Positions 25,595 to 34,293 of a DNA stretch of 64,000 nucleotides are shown one piece after another. Position 1 is the first letter of the stretch. Every line of letters begins with the position of its first letter. Below the pieces are notes generated by a model that saw only the letters and a program-made list of their open reading frames with translations, did not search any database and was not told the origin of the DNA. Both the position numbers and the translations under genes were made by a program. The DNA comes from Pseudomonadales bacterium (GTDB taxonomy: Bacteria > Pseudomonadota > Gammaproteobacteria > Pseudomonadales > UBA5518): positions 744,001 to 808,000 of the forward strand of contig JACKOP010000001.1 of assembly GCA_024234165.1 (NCBI GenBank), given 5' to 3'.

Positions 25595-27616
25595 TCATGG
25601 CGTCACGAACAGGCGCTCCTTCAGCGCCAGCAGCCGGTCGCGCACACGGGCCGCTTCCTCGAACTCCAGATTCTTCGCGTGCCGGTACATCTGCTCCTCG
25701 AGACGCGCAATCTCGCGCTGCGCGTCGGCGGGCCGCATGTCTTCGGCGTGGCGGTAGTCGGGCCTCGGCTCTGCGGCATCACGCAAACGCCCACGCGTGC
25801 GCTGCGACGCGCCATAGGCACCCTCGAGGATATCGGCAACCTCCTTCTTCACGCCCACCGGCACGATGCCATGCTCGGCGTTGTGACTCGTCTGTCTTGC
25901 GCGCCGACGCTCGGTCTCGTCGAGCGCTCGGCGCATCGATCCGGTCACGGCATCGGCGTAGAGAATCGCGGTGCCGTTCAGGTTGCGCGCCGCTCGCCCG
26001 ATGGTCTGGATCAGCGAGCGCTCCGAGCGCAGGAAGCCTTCCTTGTCGGCGTCGAGGATCGCGACCAACGCCACCTCGGGCATGTCGAGCCCCTCGCGCA
26101 ACAGGTTGATACCCACCAGCACGTCGAACACGCCGAGGCGCAGATCACGGATGATCTCGACACGCTCCACGGTCTCGATGTCCGAGTGCAGGTAGCGCAC
26201 CCGCACGCCGTGCTCATCGAGGTATTCGGTGAGATCCTCCGCCATGCGTTTGGTGAGCACCGTGACCAGCACGCGCTCGTCGCGCGCCGAGCGCTCGCGG
26301 ATCTCCGACAGCAGGTCGTCCACCTGCGACAAGGCCGGCCGCACGATCACCTGCGGATCCACAAGCCCGGTGGGACGCACCACCTGCTCGACCACGCGTC
26401 CGGCATGCTCCATCTCGTAGGGACCGGGCGTGGCGGAAACGAAAATGAGCTGCGGCACACGCTGCTCCCACTCCTCGAAACGCAGCGGACGGTTGTCGAG
26501 CGCAGACGGCAGGCGAAAGCCGTATTCGACCAGCGTCTCCTTGCGTGAACGGTCGCCGCGGAACATGCCGCCGAGTTGCGGAATCGTCACGTGTGATTCG
26601 TCGACCACGACCAGTGCGTTCGCCGGGATATAGTCGAACAACGTCGGTGGAGGTTCGCCGGGGCCGCGCCCGGACAGATGCCGCGAATAGTTCTCGATGC
26701 CGGTGCAATAGCCGAGCTCGCGGACCATCTCCATGTCGTAGCGCGTACGCTGCTCCAGACGCTGCGCCTCGACGAGCTTGTCGGCCGCGCGCAGCTCGGT
26801 GAGGCGCTCGTCGAGCTCGGCCTCGATTTTCTCCACCGCACCGAGCAACGTCTCGCGCGGCGTCACGTAGTGCGACTTCGGATAGATCGTCACGCGCGGC
26901 ACGTTGCGCTGCACCGCACCGGTCAGCGGATCGAATACCGAGATCTGTTCGATCTGCTCGTCGAACAACTCGATGCGCAGCGCTTCCTGCTCCGACTCGG
27001 CCGGAAACACGTCGATCACATCACCGCGCACGCGATACGTACCACGCTGGAAATCGACGTCGTTGCGCTGATACTGCAACTCGGCCAGACGCAGCAACAG
27101 CCCACGCCGGTCGACCGTGTCGCCGCGGTCGAGGTGCACGACCATCTTCAGGTACGACTGCGGATCGCCCAGGCCATAGATCGCAGACACGGTCGCGACG
27201 ACGATCGTATCCTCGCGCTCGAGCAACGCCTTGGTTGCCGACAGCCGCATCTGCTCGATGTGCGCATTCACCGAAGCATCCTTCTCGATGAAGGTATCGG
27301 ACGACGGTACGTAGGCCTCCGGCTGGTAGTAGTCGTAGTACGACACGAAGTACTCGACCGCATTGTCCGGAAAGAAGTCGCGGAACTCGCCGTAGAGCTG
27401 TGCCGCCAGCGTCTTGTTCGGCGCAAGCACGATGGTCGGGCGCTGGATGTGTTCGATCACGTGCGCGATCGTGAATGTCTTGCCCGAACCCGTGACACCA
27501 AGCAGCACCTGCGACAGGAGCCCGGCGTCGATTCCCTCGACGAGTTCATGGATCGCCTGCGGCTGGTCGCCAGCGGGTGCAAACGAAGAACGGACAGCGA
27601 AACGTTTCATCGACAC
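25595..27616 (-). CDS. uvrB: Excinuclease ABC subunit UvrB
   Basis: This is the damage-verifying helicase of nucleotide excision repair, working with UvrA and UvrC. The 673 residues carry Walker A (GVTGSGKTFT), the beta-hairpin region (YYDYYQPEAYVPSSDTFIEK) that locks onto DNA, the UvrB domain, and DEXH-type box DESH (VVVDESHVTIPQLGGM). Helicase C motifs (INLLREGLDMPEV, QTIGRAARN) follow, and a C-terminal UVR domain (EEQMYRHAKNLEFEEAARVR) contacts UvrC. The length is normal (E. coli 673). No LexA-type operator was found with confidence in the 212 nt upstream. Confidence 0.98.
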   Translation of the reverse strand: MSMKRFAVRSSFAPAGDQPQAIHELVEGIDAGLLSQVLLGVTGSGKTFTIAHVIEHIQRPTIVLAPNKTLAAQLYGEFRDFFPDNAVEYFVSYYDYYQPEAYVPSSDTFIEKDASVNAHIEQMRLSATKALLEREDTIVVATVSAIYGLGDPQSYLKMVVHLDRGDTVDRRGLLLRLAELQYQRNDVDFQRGTYRVRGDVIDVFPAESEQEALRIELFDEQIEQISVFDPLTGAVQRNVPRVTIYPKSHYVTPRETLLGAVEKIEAELDERLTELRAADKLVEAQRLEQRTRYDMEMVRELGYCTGIENYSRHLSGRGPGEPPPTLFDYIPANALVVVDESHVTIPQLGGMFRGDRSRKETLVEYGFRLPSALDNRPLRFEEWEQRVPQLIFVSATPGPYEMEHAGRVVEQVVRPTGLVDPQVIVRPALSQVDDLLSEIRERSARDERVLVTVLTKRMAEDLTEYLDEHGVRVRYLHSDIETVERVEIIRDLRLGVFDVLVGINLLREGLDMPEVALVAILDADKEGFLRSERSLIQTIGRAARNLNGTAILYADAVTGSMRRALDETERRRARQTSHNAEHGIVPVGVKKEVADILEGAYGASQRTRGRLRDAAEPRPDYRHAEDMRPADAQREIARLEEQMYRHAKNLEFEEAARVRDRLLALKERLFVTP

Positions 27617-27828
27617 GAACCTGAAGCCAGCACAGGAGAAAGCTCTGCCCGCAGCCCTGGAAATCGGCTCATTCTACGCGCCGCATGGGTGCGTGGACCG
27701 ACGCGCTGCACGACAAGATGCACGGTCGAGTCACCCGTCCGTGTCGTCCGCGTTCGCATGTCCGCGTTCGTATTGACCTTGCCCTACCCGCTCATTACCA
27801 TACGCGGCCTCTACGAGCACCGTTTCCT

Positions 27829-27904
27829 TCCGCCTTAGCTCAGCAGGTAGAGCAGCTGACTGTTAATCAGCGGGTCGTTGGTTCGAGCCCAACAGGCGGA
27901 GCCA
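27829..27904 (+). tRNA. tRNA-Asn (anticodon GTT)
   Basis: The 76-nt sequence has acceptor TCCGCCT paired with AGGCGGA, D arm GCTC-AGCAGGTA-GAGC, and anticodon arm GCTGA-CTGTTAA-TCAGC with GTT. The T arm is GTTGG-TTCGAGC-CCAAC, and GCCA is encoded at the end. The following kilobase holds truncated genes, consistent with the tRNA 3' end having been an integration site. Confidence 0.97.
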
Positions 27905-27922
27905 CTCTTGAAGTGGAATATC

Positions 27923-27949
27923 AAGGGGTCAGCGCAAGCTGGCCCCTTT
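27923..27949 (+). terminator. Probable terminator downstream of tRNA-Asn
   Basis: AAGGGGTCAGC and GCTGGCCCCTT pair (one G-T) around a GCAA tetraloop 20 nt after the tRNA, followed by a short T run. The stem is strong but the T tract is short. The remaining bases to 28183 hold no gene I can recognise. Confidence 0.55.
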
Positions 27950-28183
27950 GACGTTTCAGCCTGTGACTCTCGCCGCCGCAACCACTCCCTCACAGCACAG
28001 CTGCGACTGTGCCCTTGCGCCGATTGGTGCCTTGGGTTGAATAAATCCGGGGCAACGGCCAGCATGATTGCGTAGCCGAGCCATGAGGTGTCCGCTGCGT
28101 GCCTTGCGTTCCGGAGCAGTGATCGTTGCCCCAGTCGTTTTCGGGTCTGCCGTTGCGAACGCTGCACCAGTTTGACGATCTGA

Positions 28184-28720
28184 TCATTCCTCGGCCAGTC
28201 CGGACAGAAGGTGAAGGAGCTGTTCGAACGCGCGCGCGGGCGCGCACCCTGCATCCTGTTCGTCGACGAGATCGAGGCGGTGGCGCCGGTTCGTGGCGGC
28301 TCGAATGCAGACCAGTTCACCAACGAGATCGTCAATCAGTTCCTGCAGGAGCTGGACGGCGTGCGCACCACCGACCGCCACGTGTTCCTGCTGGCGGCGA
28401 CCAATATCCCCGATGCCATCGACCCCGCCGTTCTGTCGCGCTTCGGTGACAGGATCGAGATTCCCCGGCCCGACGAGCCACAGCGCACGCGCTTGTTCCG
28501 TCTCTTCCTTGGCAAGCAGCGTACCGATTTCGACGTGGACGAGGTCGCGGCCATGCTGGCCCGTCGCCACGATGGCCTGAGCGGGCGGGAGATCGGCAAC
28601 ATCGTCAAGAACGCCTCGCAACTGGCCGTGCGCCGGGCCATCCGCGCAGGCACTCCGGAGCAAGTCATGTTGACCCGGACCGATTTCGACCCGGCGCCGG
28701 CCGCAGGATCACCATCATGA
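28184..28720 (+). pseudogene. AAA+ ATPase fragment lacking Walker A
   Basis: The open frame starts just after an in-frame TGA (28181). It reads SFLGQSGQKVKELFERARGR, then Walker B (CILFVDEIEAVAP), sensor 1 (FLLAATNIPDAIDP), the arginine-finger region (LSRFGDRIEIPRPD) and sensor 2/lid (DGLSGREIGNIVKNAS). This is the second half of a Cdc48/FtsH-like AAA domain. Walker A and everything N-terminal are absent, so it cannot bind ATP normally. GTG 28211 could start a 169-residue product. The stop overlaps the ATG of the next gene by ATGA, showing that the pair was once one operon. It lies 280 nt from tRNA-Asn, so a deletion linked to a mobile element is plausible. Confidence 0.8.
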
Positions 28721-29241
28721 ACACGCCACCACCCGCCCAGGGCAAGACTCCACCGCCCGCCCAACAGGACCGTAAATCGACTCGTGATCCATCTCAGCTA
28801 CCGCCGGCGCGCCAGCGCCAGCCGATGCAACCGTCGCAGTCAGCGGTGGACCCCGAGCAGGCAATCCGCGCCGAGATCGAGCCGGCGGTGGTCAGCGAGG
28901 GGCGAAACGGCGAAAAGAACCTGCGCATCGAGTGGATCGACGTCCGGATTTCGCCAAACTGGACCTCCTGCCGTTTCGACGTGCGCTCATTGCCCGGGCA
29001 CCGGCTCGAAGCACAGATCGAACAACTGGCCTACCGGAAAAGCCTCGCCGGTGAAGGACAGTTCCAGACCGAGATCCTGCCTATAGCGCCACACGGCACG
29101 ACGGGAAAGCTCATCGTCCACGATCTCGATACCGGAGAAACGCTGGAGCAGTGCTGGCGCTGGTACGAATGGGGCGGCGCTGGCTTCCTGGCCTGGCTGA
29201 TCGGTGTGGTCAGGAAGCTTTTTGCCAAACCCGGAAGGTGA
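28717..29241 (+). CDS. Protein of unknown function coupled to the AAA+ fragment
   Basis: I do not recognise this 174-residue protein. Residues 1-50 are Pro/Gln-rich and probably disordered (PPPAQGKTPPPAQQDRKSTR). Residues 55-170 look like a compact alpha/beta domain with several tryptophans (EWIDVRISPNWTSCRFDVRS, ETLEQCWRWYEWGGAGFLAW) and a basic end (RKLFAKPGR). GGAGFLAWLIGVVRKLF could be an amphipathic or membrane-associated helix. Its ATG overlaps the stop of the AAA+ fragment, so it was probably a partner of that ATPase. With the ATPase truncated, it may now be an orphan. Confidence 0.6.
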   Translation: MNTPPPAQGKTPPPAQQDRKSTRDPSQLPPARQRQPMQPSQSAVDPEQAIRAEIEPAVVSEGRNGEKNLRIEWIDVRISPNWTSCRFDVRSLPGHRLEAQIEQLAYRKSLAGEGQFQTEILPIAPHGTTGKLIVHDLDTGETLEQCWRWYEWGGAGFLAWLIGVVRKLFAKPGR

Positions 29242-29361
29242 GTGCCATACGATGCGGGCCAGCATGCGGGCAAATACTCCCGCCACCTGCAAAGCAGACT
29301 ACAGCAAGGCACATCGACCGTTCTTTTGACATTGCAAGCGACACATCACCAACACCGTTGT

Positions 29362-30630
29362 CTAGCGATCCCTGGGCAGAAAACTGCCGGCCCCGGCGGC
29401 CGCTGCAAGCAGGATGATGAGCAGCCACCACAGGTCCTGGTACCCACCGGTCATGTCATGAATCAGGCCGGCCATTGGCACGCCTACGGCGATGACAAGC
29501 GCCAGTACAGGGAGCGTTGCACCCATCGCCATGCTGAAGGCCCGCCGCCCAAAACCCAGTGAGACGAGCATTCCCCATCCGGGTGTCAACGCACCGAGGC
29601 TTGACCCCACCATCATGCTGGCAATGCATAGCACGGTGTACCCGGGCTGCAGGCTGATCAGAAAACAGGCCAAGCCCAGCAGCGCTGCAGGCAACCAGAC
29701 AAGCAAGCGCTGCCCGACGTGATCAGCAAGGGTTCCAAACGCGATCTTGCCCAGGAAGGCGAACAAGGCGATCACCGACGCCAGGTAGGCAGCCTTGGCC
29801 GGGCTGTTGCCCGCGTCGATGGCGAAAGGAATGATGCTGGTAATGATGATGACTGCCACACCGATGCACAGACTGATCGCCAGGGAGATGACCCAGAAAC
29901 GCAGTGACTTGAGCACTGCACCCAGCGTCCAGTCAGCATCAGGATTCAACGACTCCAGGTTCGTCTCACCGGACCTCGAAGCATGCCCATCCGGCTGCAA
30001 GCCACGTTGTTCAGGCTTGTCAACGATCGTCCACACAATCAGCGGCAGGGTAGCCAGGGCCAAGCCTGCCAGAATCAGGCAACTCGTCCGCCACCCATAT
30101 TCGCCGATCCAGAACGCCACGAGCGGTGGCAAGGCAAAACCAAAGGCCGAAGTTCCGGCGGTCATCAAACCCAGTGCGCGACCACGGGCATTGCTGAACC
30201 AATTGGTCACCAGACTGGTGGTTCCCAAGGTGATCGTGCTTACGCTTATCGGCAGGAAGCCTGCGTACCCCACGGCAATATGCCAAAGCTGGGTTGCATG
30301 CGCGATGACGATGAAACCGCCTGCCATCGCTGCGACCGCAACAAGCAACATTCCACGAAGCGAATATCGCAGCATCAGGATGCCGATCACCGGCCCCATC
30401 AGAGCGCCAGCACCAGACAACATCGTTTGTGTATGCAGGAGCACTGCGGCTCGTGACGCGTTGAATTCGCTGGCCAGAGGCAGGGTGAAGACGCCGATCA
30501 GATACTGCGTCGTGCCGGTTGCGATGCCCTGGAGCACGAAGCCGACAGCCACCAGAATCCAGCCATAAAAGATCGGATCGGACGGAGCGACGACCGATGT
30601 CCCGTCATTGCCTCGTGTTCGCCTGGACAT
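29362..30630 (-). CDS. MFS transporter (monocarboxylate-porter-like)
   Basis: This 422-residue inner-membrane protein has about 12 hydrophobic segments in two sets of six, separated by a hydrophilic loop near residues 205-235 (DKPEQRGLQPDGHASRSGET). The first cytoplasmic loop region (RYSLRGMLLVAV) and the GWRTSCLILAG segment fit the OFA/monocarboxylate branch of the MFS. It is the last gene of the minus-strand block with an acyl-CoA ligase, LLM oxidoreductase, SDR and TonB-dependent receptor. That suggests uptake of an organic acid degraded by those enzymes; the substrate is unknown. Confidence 0.85.
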   Translation of the reverse strand: MSRRTRGNDGTSVVAPSDPIFYGWILVAVGFVLQGIATGTTQYLIGVFTLPLASEFNASRAAVLLHTQTMLSGAGALMGPVIGILMLRYSLRGMLLVAVAAMAGGFIVIAHATQLWHIAVGYAGFLPISVSTITLGTTSLVTNWFSNARGRALGLMTAGTSAFGFALPPLVAFWIGEYGWRTSCLILAGLALATLPLIVWTIVDKPEQRGLQPDGHASRSGETNLESLNPDADWTLGAVLKSLRFWVISLAISLCIGVAVIIITSIIPFAIDAGNSPAKAAYLASVIALFAFLGKIAFGTLADHVGQRLLVWLPAALLGLACFLISLQPGYTVLCIASMMVGSSLGALTPGWGMLVSLGFGRRAFSMAMGATLPVLALVIAVGVPMAGLIHDMTGGYQDLWWLLIILLAAAAGAGSFLPRDR

Positions 30631-30713
30631 CGTCGATCACCATTGTCTGTGCCTTGACTTCAACCGCCGGCGAAATGCCGTCATGTACCGCCGCACGATG
30701 ACCCGGATCCCGG

Positions 30714-32339
30714 CTACTCGCCTTGTTCGCTTTTTACTTTCTCGCGCAGCTTCGCGCGCAGTTCGAATTTTTTGACCTTGCCGGTGGCGTTACGCGGCAA
30801 CTCGGGAACGATCTCGAGTCGCTCGGGCGTTTTCTGCCTGGCCAGCCCGGCCTGGTCGAAATGCCGGCGAACGTCGTCCATGGTCAGCGACTGCTCCGGA
30901 TGCAGCTCGACGCAGACACAGACCTTCTCACCATACATCCGGTCGGGTACCGCAATGGCCGCCGCCGCGCGTACGGCCGGGTGCCGGGCCAGCGTTTCCT
31001 CGACTTCAACGGAAGAAATGTTTTCACCCCCACGGATGATGATGTCCTTCTTGCGGTCGACGATCGTCAGGAATCCCTCTGCATCGAGTCGTCCGATATC
31101 GCCGGACTTCAGCCATCCACCGGCGACAAAGCTGTCTCTATCGAGCTCGGCATCGAGATAACCCACAAACATCTCCGGTCCTCGACTGAGAATTTCTCCC
31201 TCGTGCCCGAGCGGCACGTCACGCCCCTCCTCATCGACGATGCGAACCTCGTTGCCTTCGTCAAGCCTGCCGTCGGTGTACGCGCGCTGTTGAAACGGCA
31301 GTTCCGGGTCATAGCTGGTGACCGTCGGGTGCTCGGTCGAGCCGTAGACACGCGCACCGGGGAAACCGTGACTGTCCGCCAGCTGCACGAGCTCAGGCGT
31401 CATGCCCTGGCCACCGAGCCCGAAGGTCCGAAGCGAAGAAATATCAAAGCCGTGCTTGCTGGCCATCTCGAGCAGCGAAAAGAGGAAAATCGGTGTACCA
31501 CCGCTCGCCTTGATCCTGTGCCGCTGCACGAGTTCTGCGGCGAACTGTGCATCCCACTGATCAAGGAAAACTGCCGGAATGCCATAGATCGATGGGCGGA
31601 AGAGGTGCCCGAAACCCGTGTAATGCCCTGCCGGCAGACTGTTCAGGTATAGCCCACGGTTGCGATAGGTCGGGCGGCCCCACTCTCGCAGCAGGCTGTT
31701 GTGCGTATGCTGCACTCCTTTGGGAGCCGACGTGGTACCGGACGTGTACATCAGAAGACTCACGGCATCCGGATCGCTCTCGACGGGCTGGAATCCACTC
31801 GTACTCGCCGCCTCGAGACTCTCCCACGTCGGTGCACCTGCAGGCGCGTCGGCACCAACGATGACGATACCCTGCAGGTCCGGGAGCGTGCGCAATGCGG
31901 CATGACGCCGAAGATAATCGATCTTGCGCCACTTCGCAGGACTGAAATACAACTTCGCACGCGACTGGCGCAGGATGAACTCGACTTCGGTCTGACCGTA
32001 GATGCTGACGATCGGCAACACGATCGCGCCCAGCTGCATGAGCGCAAGATAGAGCACCGTCGTTTCGTACCAGGTCGGCAACTGCACGGCCACGACATCG
32101 CCACGGCCAACACCGAGTTTTTCAAGCGCCGAAGCGATGCGCAGACTGTGTTCGTAGAGTTCGCGATTCGTGGTGCGTCGAAGCTTCTTCTCTGCGTAAT
32201 AGATCGACTCCACCTCGGGGTACTCGCGTACACCTTCAAGCAACCGCTGCGGAATCGAGCGATTGCCGTGATAACCCAGGGACTGCCACCGCTCGCGAAG
32301 CCTGCGCCGGTCCAGCTCGATTGCCGCCAGTTCCAGCAT
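30714..32339 (-). CDS. Acyl-CoA ligase (AMP-forming)
   Basis: The 541-residue ANL-superfamily ligase would activate a carboxylic acid as acyl-AMP and then acyl-CoA. It shows the phosphate loop (LLMYTSGTTSAPKGVQHTHN), the A5 region (ARVYGSTEHPTVTSYDP), the A7-A8 hinge (GDIGRLDAEGFLTIVDRKKD then IIRGGENISSVEVE) and the A10 catalytic lysine (PRNATGKVKKFELR). It lies 6 nt after the LLM gene on the same strand. The context (outer-membrane receptor, SDR, flavin oxidoreductase, MFS) suggests catabolism of a hydrophobic acid such as a terpenoid, steroid side chain or aromatic. The exact substrate cannot be read from sequence. Confidence 0.92.
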   Translation of the reverse strand: MLELAAIELDRRRLRERWQSLGYHGNRSIPQRLLEGVREYPEVESIYYAEKKLRRTTNRELYEHSLRIASALEKLGVGRGDVVAVQLPTWYETTVLYLALMQLGAIVLPIVSIYGQTEVEFILRQSRAKLYFSPAKWRKIDYLRRHAALRTLPDLQGIVIVGADAPAGAPTWESLEAASTSGFQPVESDPDAVSLLMYTSGTTSAPKGVQHTHNSLLREWGRPTYRNRGLYLNSLPAGHYTGFGHLFRPSIYGIPAVFLDQWDAQFAAELVQRHRIKASGGTPIFLFSLLEMASKHGFDISSLRTFGLGGQGMTPELVQLADSHGFPGARVYGSTEHPTVTSYDPELPFQQRAYTDGRLDEGNEVRIVDEEGRDVPLGHEGEILSRGPEMFVGYLDAELDRDSFVAGGWLKSGDIGRLDAEGFLTIVDRKKDIIIRGGENISSVEVEETLARHPAVRAAAAIAVPDRMYGEKVCVCVELHPEQSLTMDDVRRHFDQAGLARQKTPERLEIVPELPRNATGKVKKFELRAKLREKVKSEQGE

Positions 32340-32345
32340 CGACCG

Positions 32346-33369
32346 CTACTCCTGCAATTCGCGGATCACACGGGCAAGCGCCGCGTCCTGTGTCACATCA
32401 GCCGGCAGTCGCAGGCAGATTCCGTGCGCCAATCCCTCGAAGCGTTCTCTCAGGGCCCTGGCAAGCTGATCATGGGGAGCCGTCACCATGAGCGTGTCGA
32501 GCATCTCCTCCGTGAGCTGTGCCGGCATCAGGTCTGCCCGTCCTTCGCGCCACAATTCGCGCAACCGCTCCCCGGTCGAACGCCATCCGTGGAGCTCGAG
32601 CGTCGGCCAGTATTGGGGCGTCGACAGGAGAGTGCCGAGCAGTTCCCGATTTTTTTTCCCTGTGCGCCGCAACCTCGGCAACCGTCTTGCCTGTCGCGCA
32701 GAACGGGGTCACGACCAGTTCAAACTGCTCGATCGATCGCCCTCCCTTCTCGGCACCCTCTGTCACGCGGGGCAGAACCACCTCGCTCACATAGCGCCTT
32801 GCGGCATTGGTCGGATGCGTCAGCAAACCGCGTGCGCACTCGCCTGCCACGAAGCTCATTCGCGGACCGATGGCACCGAGATGGATCGGTATGTCGGGAT
32901 GTTCGATGGGCGCAGGGCGCGTCCACGCGTTCTGTCGGTTGAGGCGATAGTATTTTCCGTCGTAATGCAATGGCACATCCGTCTGCCATGAAGCGTAGAT
33001 CGCCCGCAATGCGCCGATGTATTCGCGCATCCTCGGTGCCGGCGGCTCCCAGGGAACGCTGTACTTGCCGGTGAGCATCGACGGCACGAGTGCACTCAGA
33101 CCGAGACGGAAACGACCGCCGGAGAGTGCCGCCAGGTTCCACGAGGCAACCGCCGTCACCATCGGGCTGCGTGCGAAAGCAACGAGCCCGCTGATGGCAA
33201 CTTCCACGCGCCTCGTTGTCTGGATGGCGGCCTGCGCACCAAGAAATGCGTCGAATGCAACGTCGGCGAGCATGACAACGTCGCCACCCAGCATTTCAGC
33301 CCGCCGGGCCTCGACCCCGACGGCCGCAAGCGAAGACGTCATGTTGATTGACAGCCAGACGCGAAACAT
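32346..33369 (-). pseudogene. LLM-class flavin-dependent oxidoreductase, frameshifted at an A8 run
   Basis: Two frames together encode one luciferase-like monooxygenase. The first runs from ATG 33369 (MFRVWLSINMTSSLAAVGVE) through TKYSVPWEPPAPRMREYIGA-like and HYDGKYYRLNRQNAWTRPAP to VVTPFCATGKTVAEVAAHRE. The second continues NRELLGTLLSTPQYWPTLEL and ends VIRELQE. They meet at a run of eight A residues on the minus strand (about 32650-32657). Seven A residues would give a continuous 340-residue product, a normal length for the F420-type TIGR03617-like subgroup. Possible causes are a true mutation, a sequencing error, or transcript slippage at A8 restoring the frame in part. It lies between the SDR and acyl-CoA ligase genes. 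Confidence 0.85.
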
Positions 33370-33400
33370 GGGCGACGACCTTGAATGAGCTGGGTTCGAG

Positions 33401-34267
33401 TCAATCCCGGAAATGAGGCGCCACAGGCAGGCCGTAGAGCATGGCGCTCGTCTCGCTCATCCTCCGGATGGTCTGGATCCGCGGCGCTTGCGCCATGTGT
33501 TCGGCAATCGCGCGGTTCCTTTCTCCGGGAATCCAGATTGGCTCCGCTCCAAGATGCTCGAGTGCTTCGCGCGCCACGTCATCCGGATCCATCGGCACGA
33601 CTCCCGGCTTCTCTCCGGCAATGTCGTCAGCTACCGAACGCGCCCCCGTGAACTTGACATTGGAGCGAGCCATCGAGGGCGTCGCCGTAGCACCGGCCAA
33701 CAGCCCGAGAACATCGACTCCAAACGTACCGAATTCCCACCACAAGCCTTCAGCCAGCACCCGCTCGAAAGCCTTGGTAGCCGCATACGCAGCCGTATGA
33801 CCGACGCCTCCGAGAGCCGACATCGAAGACATCAGGATAATGCCGCCTCTGCGGCGCTCCCGCATCCGCGCGCCCAGCGAATGTATCAGTGTCAGCGGCC
33901 CGACACAGTTCAGCCGCACGAGAGTGAGCGCATCCTCGAGCGCGCGATCGAGCAGCAGCCCGGCGCCGTGAACAGCACCTGCGTTGTAGACCAGCATGCC
34001 CACTTCCCGCTCGGCGACGACCTTCTCGATACGCGGCCCAAGGTCCGGTGCCGTCAGATCTTCCGAATGAACGCTGACCTGCACGTCGAAGCGTTCACGG
34101 ATTTCCTGTGCCGTCGCCTGCAGAGGCTCTGCCCGCCGCGCCACGAGAATCAGGTGCAGGCCACGGGCTGCAAGCTGCAGCGCAAAACTGCGGCCAATGC
34201 CTTCGGAGCCGCCTGCGATCAGCGCCCACCGACCATACCTTGCTGCAAACTCTGCTGCCTCTTGCAC
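33401..34267 (-). CDS. Short-chain dehydrogenase/reductase
   Basis: This 288-residue classical-type SDR has the cofactor motif AGGSEGIGRSFALQLAARG, NAG (MLVYNAGAVHGAG), the catalytic serine region (GGIILMSSMSALGG) and YAATK with catalytic Tyr and Lys. It is probably NADPH-preferring, given VARRAEP after beta-2. The frame is open back to 34411, but that part lies inside the receptor gene. GTG 34267, with GGAG 8 nt upstream, gives a start 24 residues before the Rossmann motif and is preferred. It follows the TonB-dependent receptor by 26 nt. Confidence 0.88.
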   Translation of the reverse strand: MQEAAEFAARYGRWALIAGGSEGIGRSFALQLAARGLHLILVARRAEPLQATAQEIRERFDVQVSVHSEDLTAPDLGPRIEKVVAEREVGMLVYNAGAVHGAGLLLDRALEDALTLVRLNCVGPLTLIHSLGARMRERRRGGIILMSSMSALGGVGHTAAYAATKAFERVLAEGLWWEFGTFGVDVLGLLAGATATPSMARSNVKFTGARSVADDIAGEKPGVVPMDPDDVAREALEHLGAEPIWIPGERNRAIAEHMAQAPRIQTIRRMSETSAMLYGLPVAPHFRD

Positions 34268-34293
34268 TGCTTCGTCTCCGTGGACCGTTGCAA

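Noticed and set aside
27835..28335. Minus-strand 166-codon frame between tRNA-Asn and the AAA+ fragment
   Set aside because: It covers the tRNA and the antisense of the AAA+ frame; no convincing match, though a decayed mobile-gene residue around 27990-28180 cannot be excluded.
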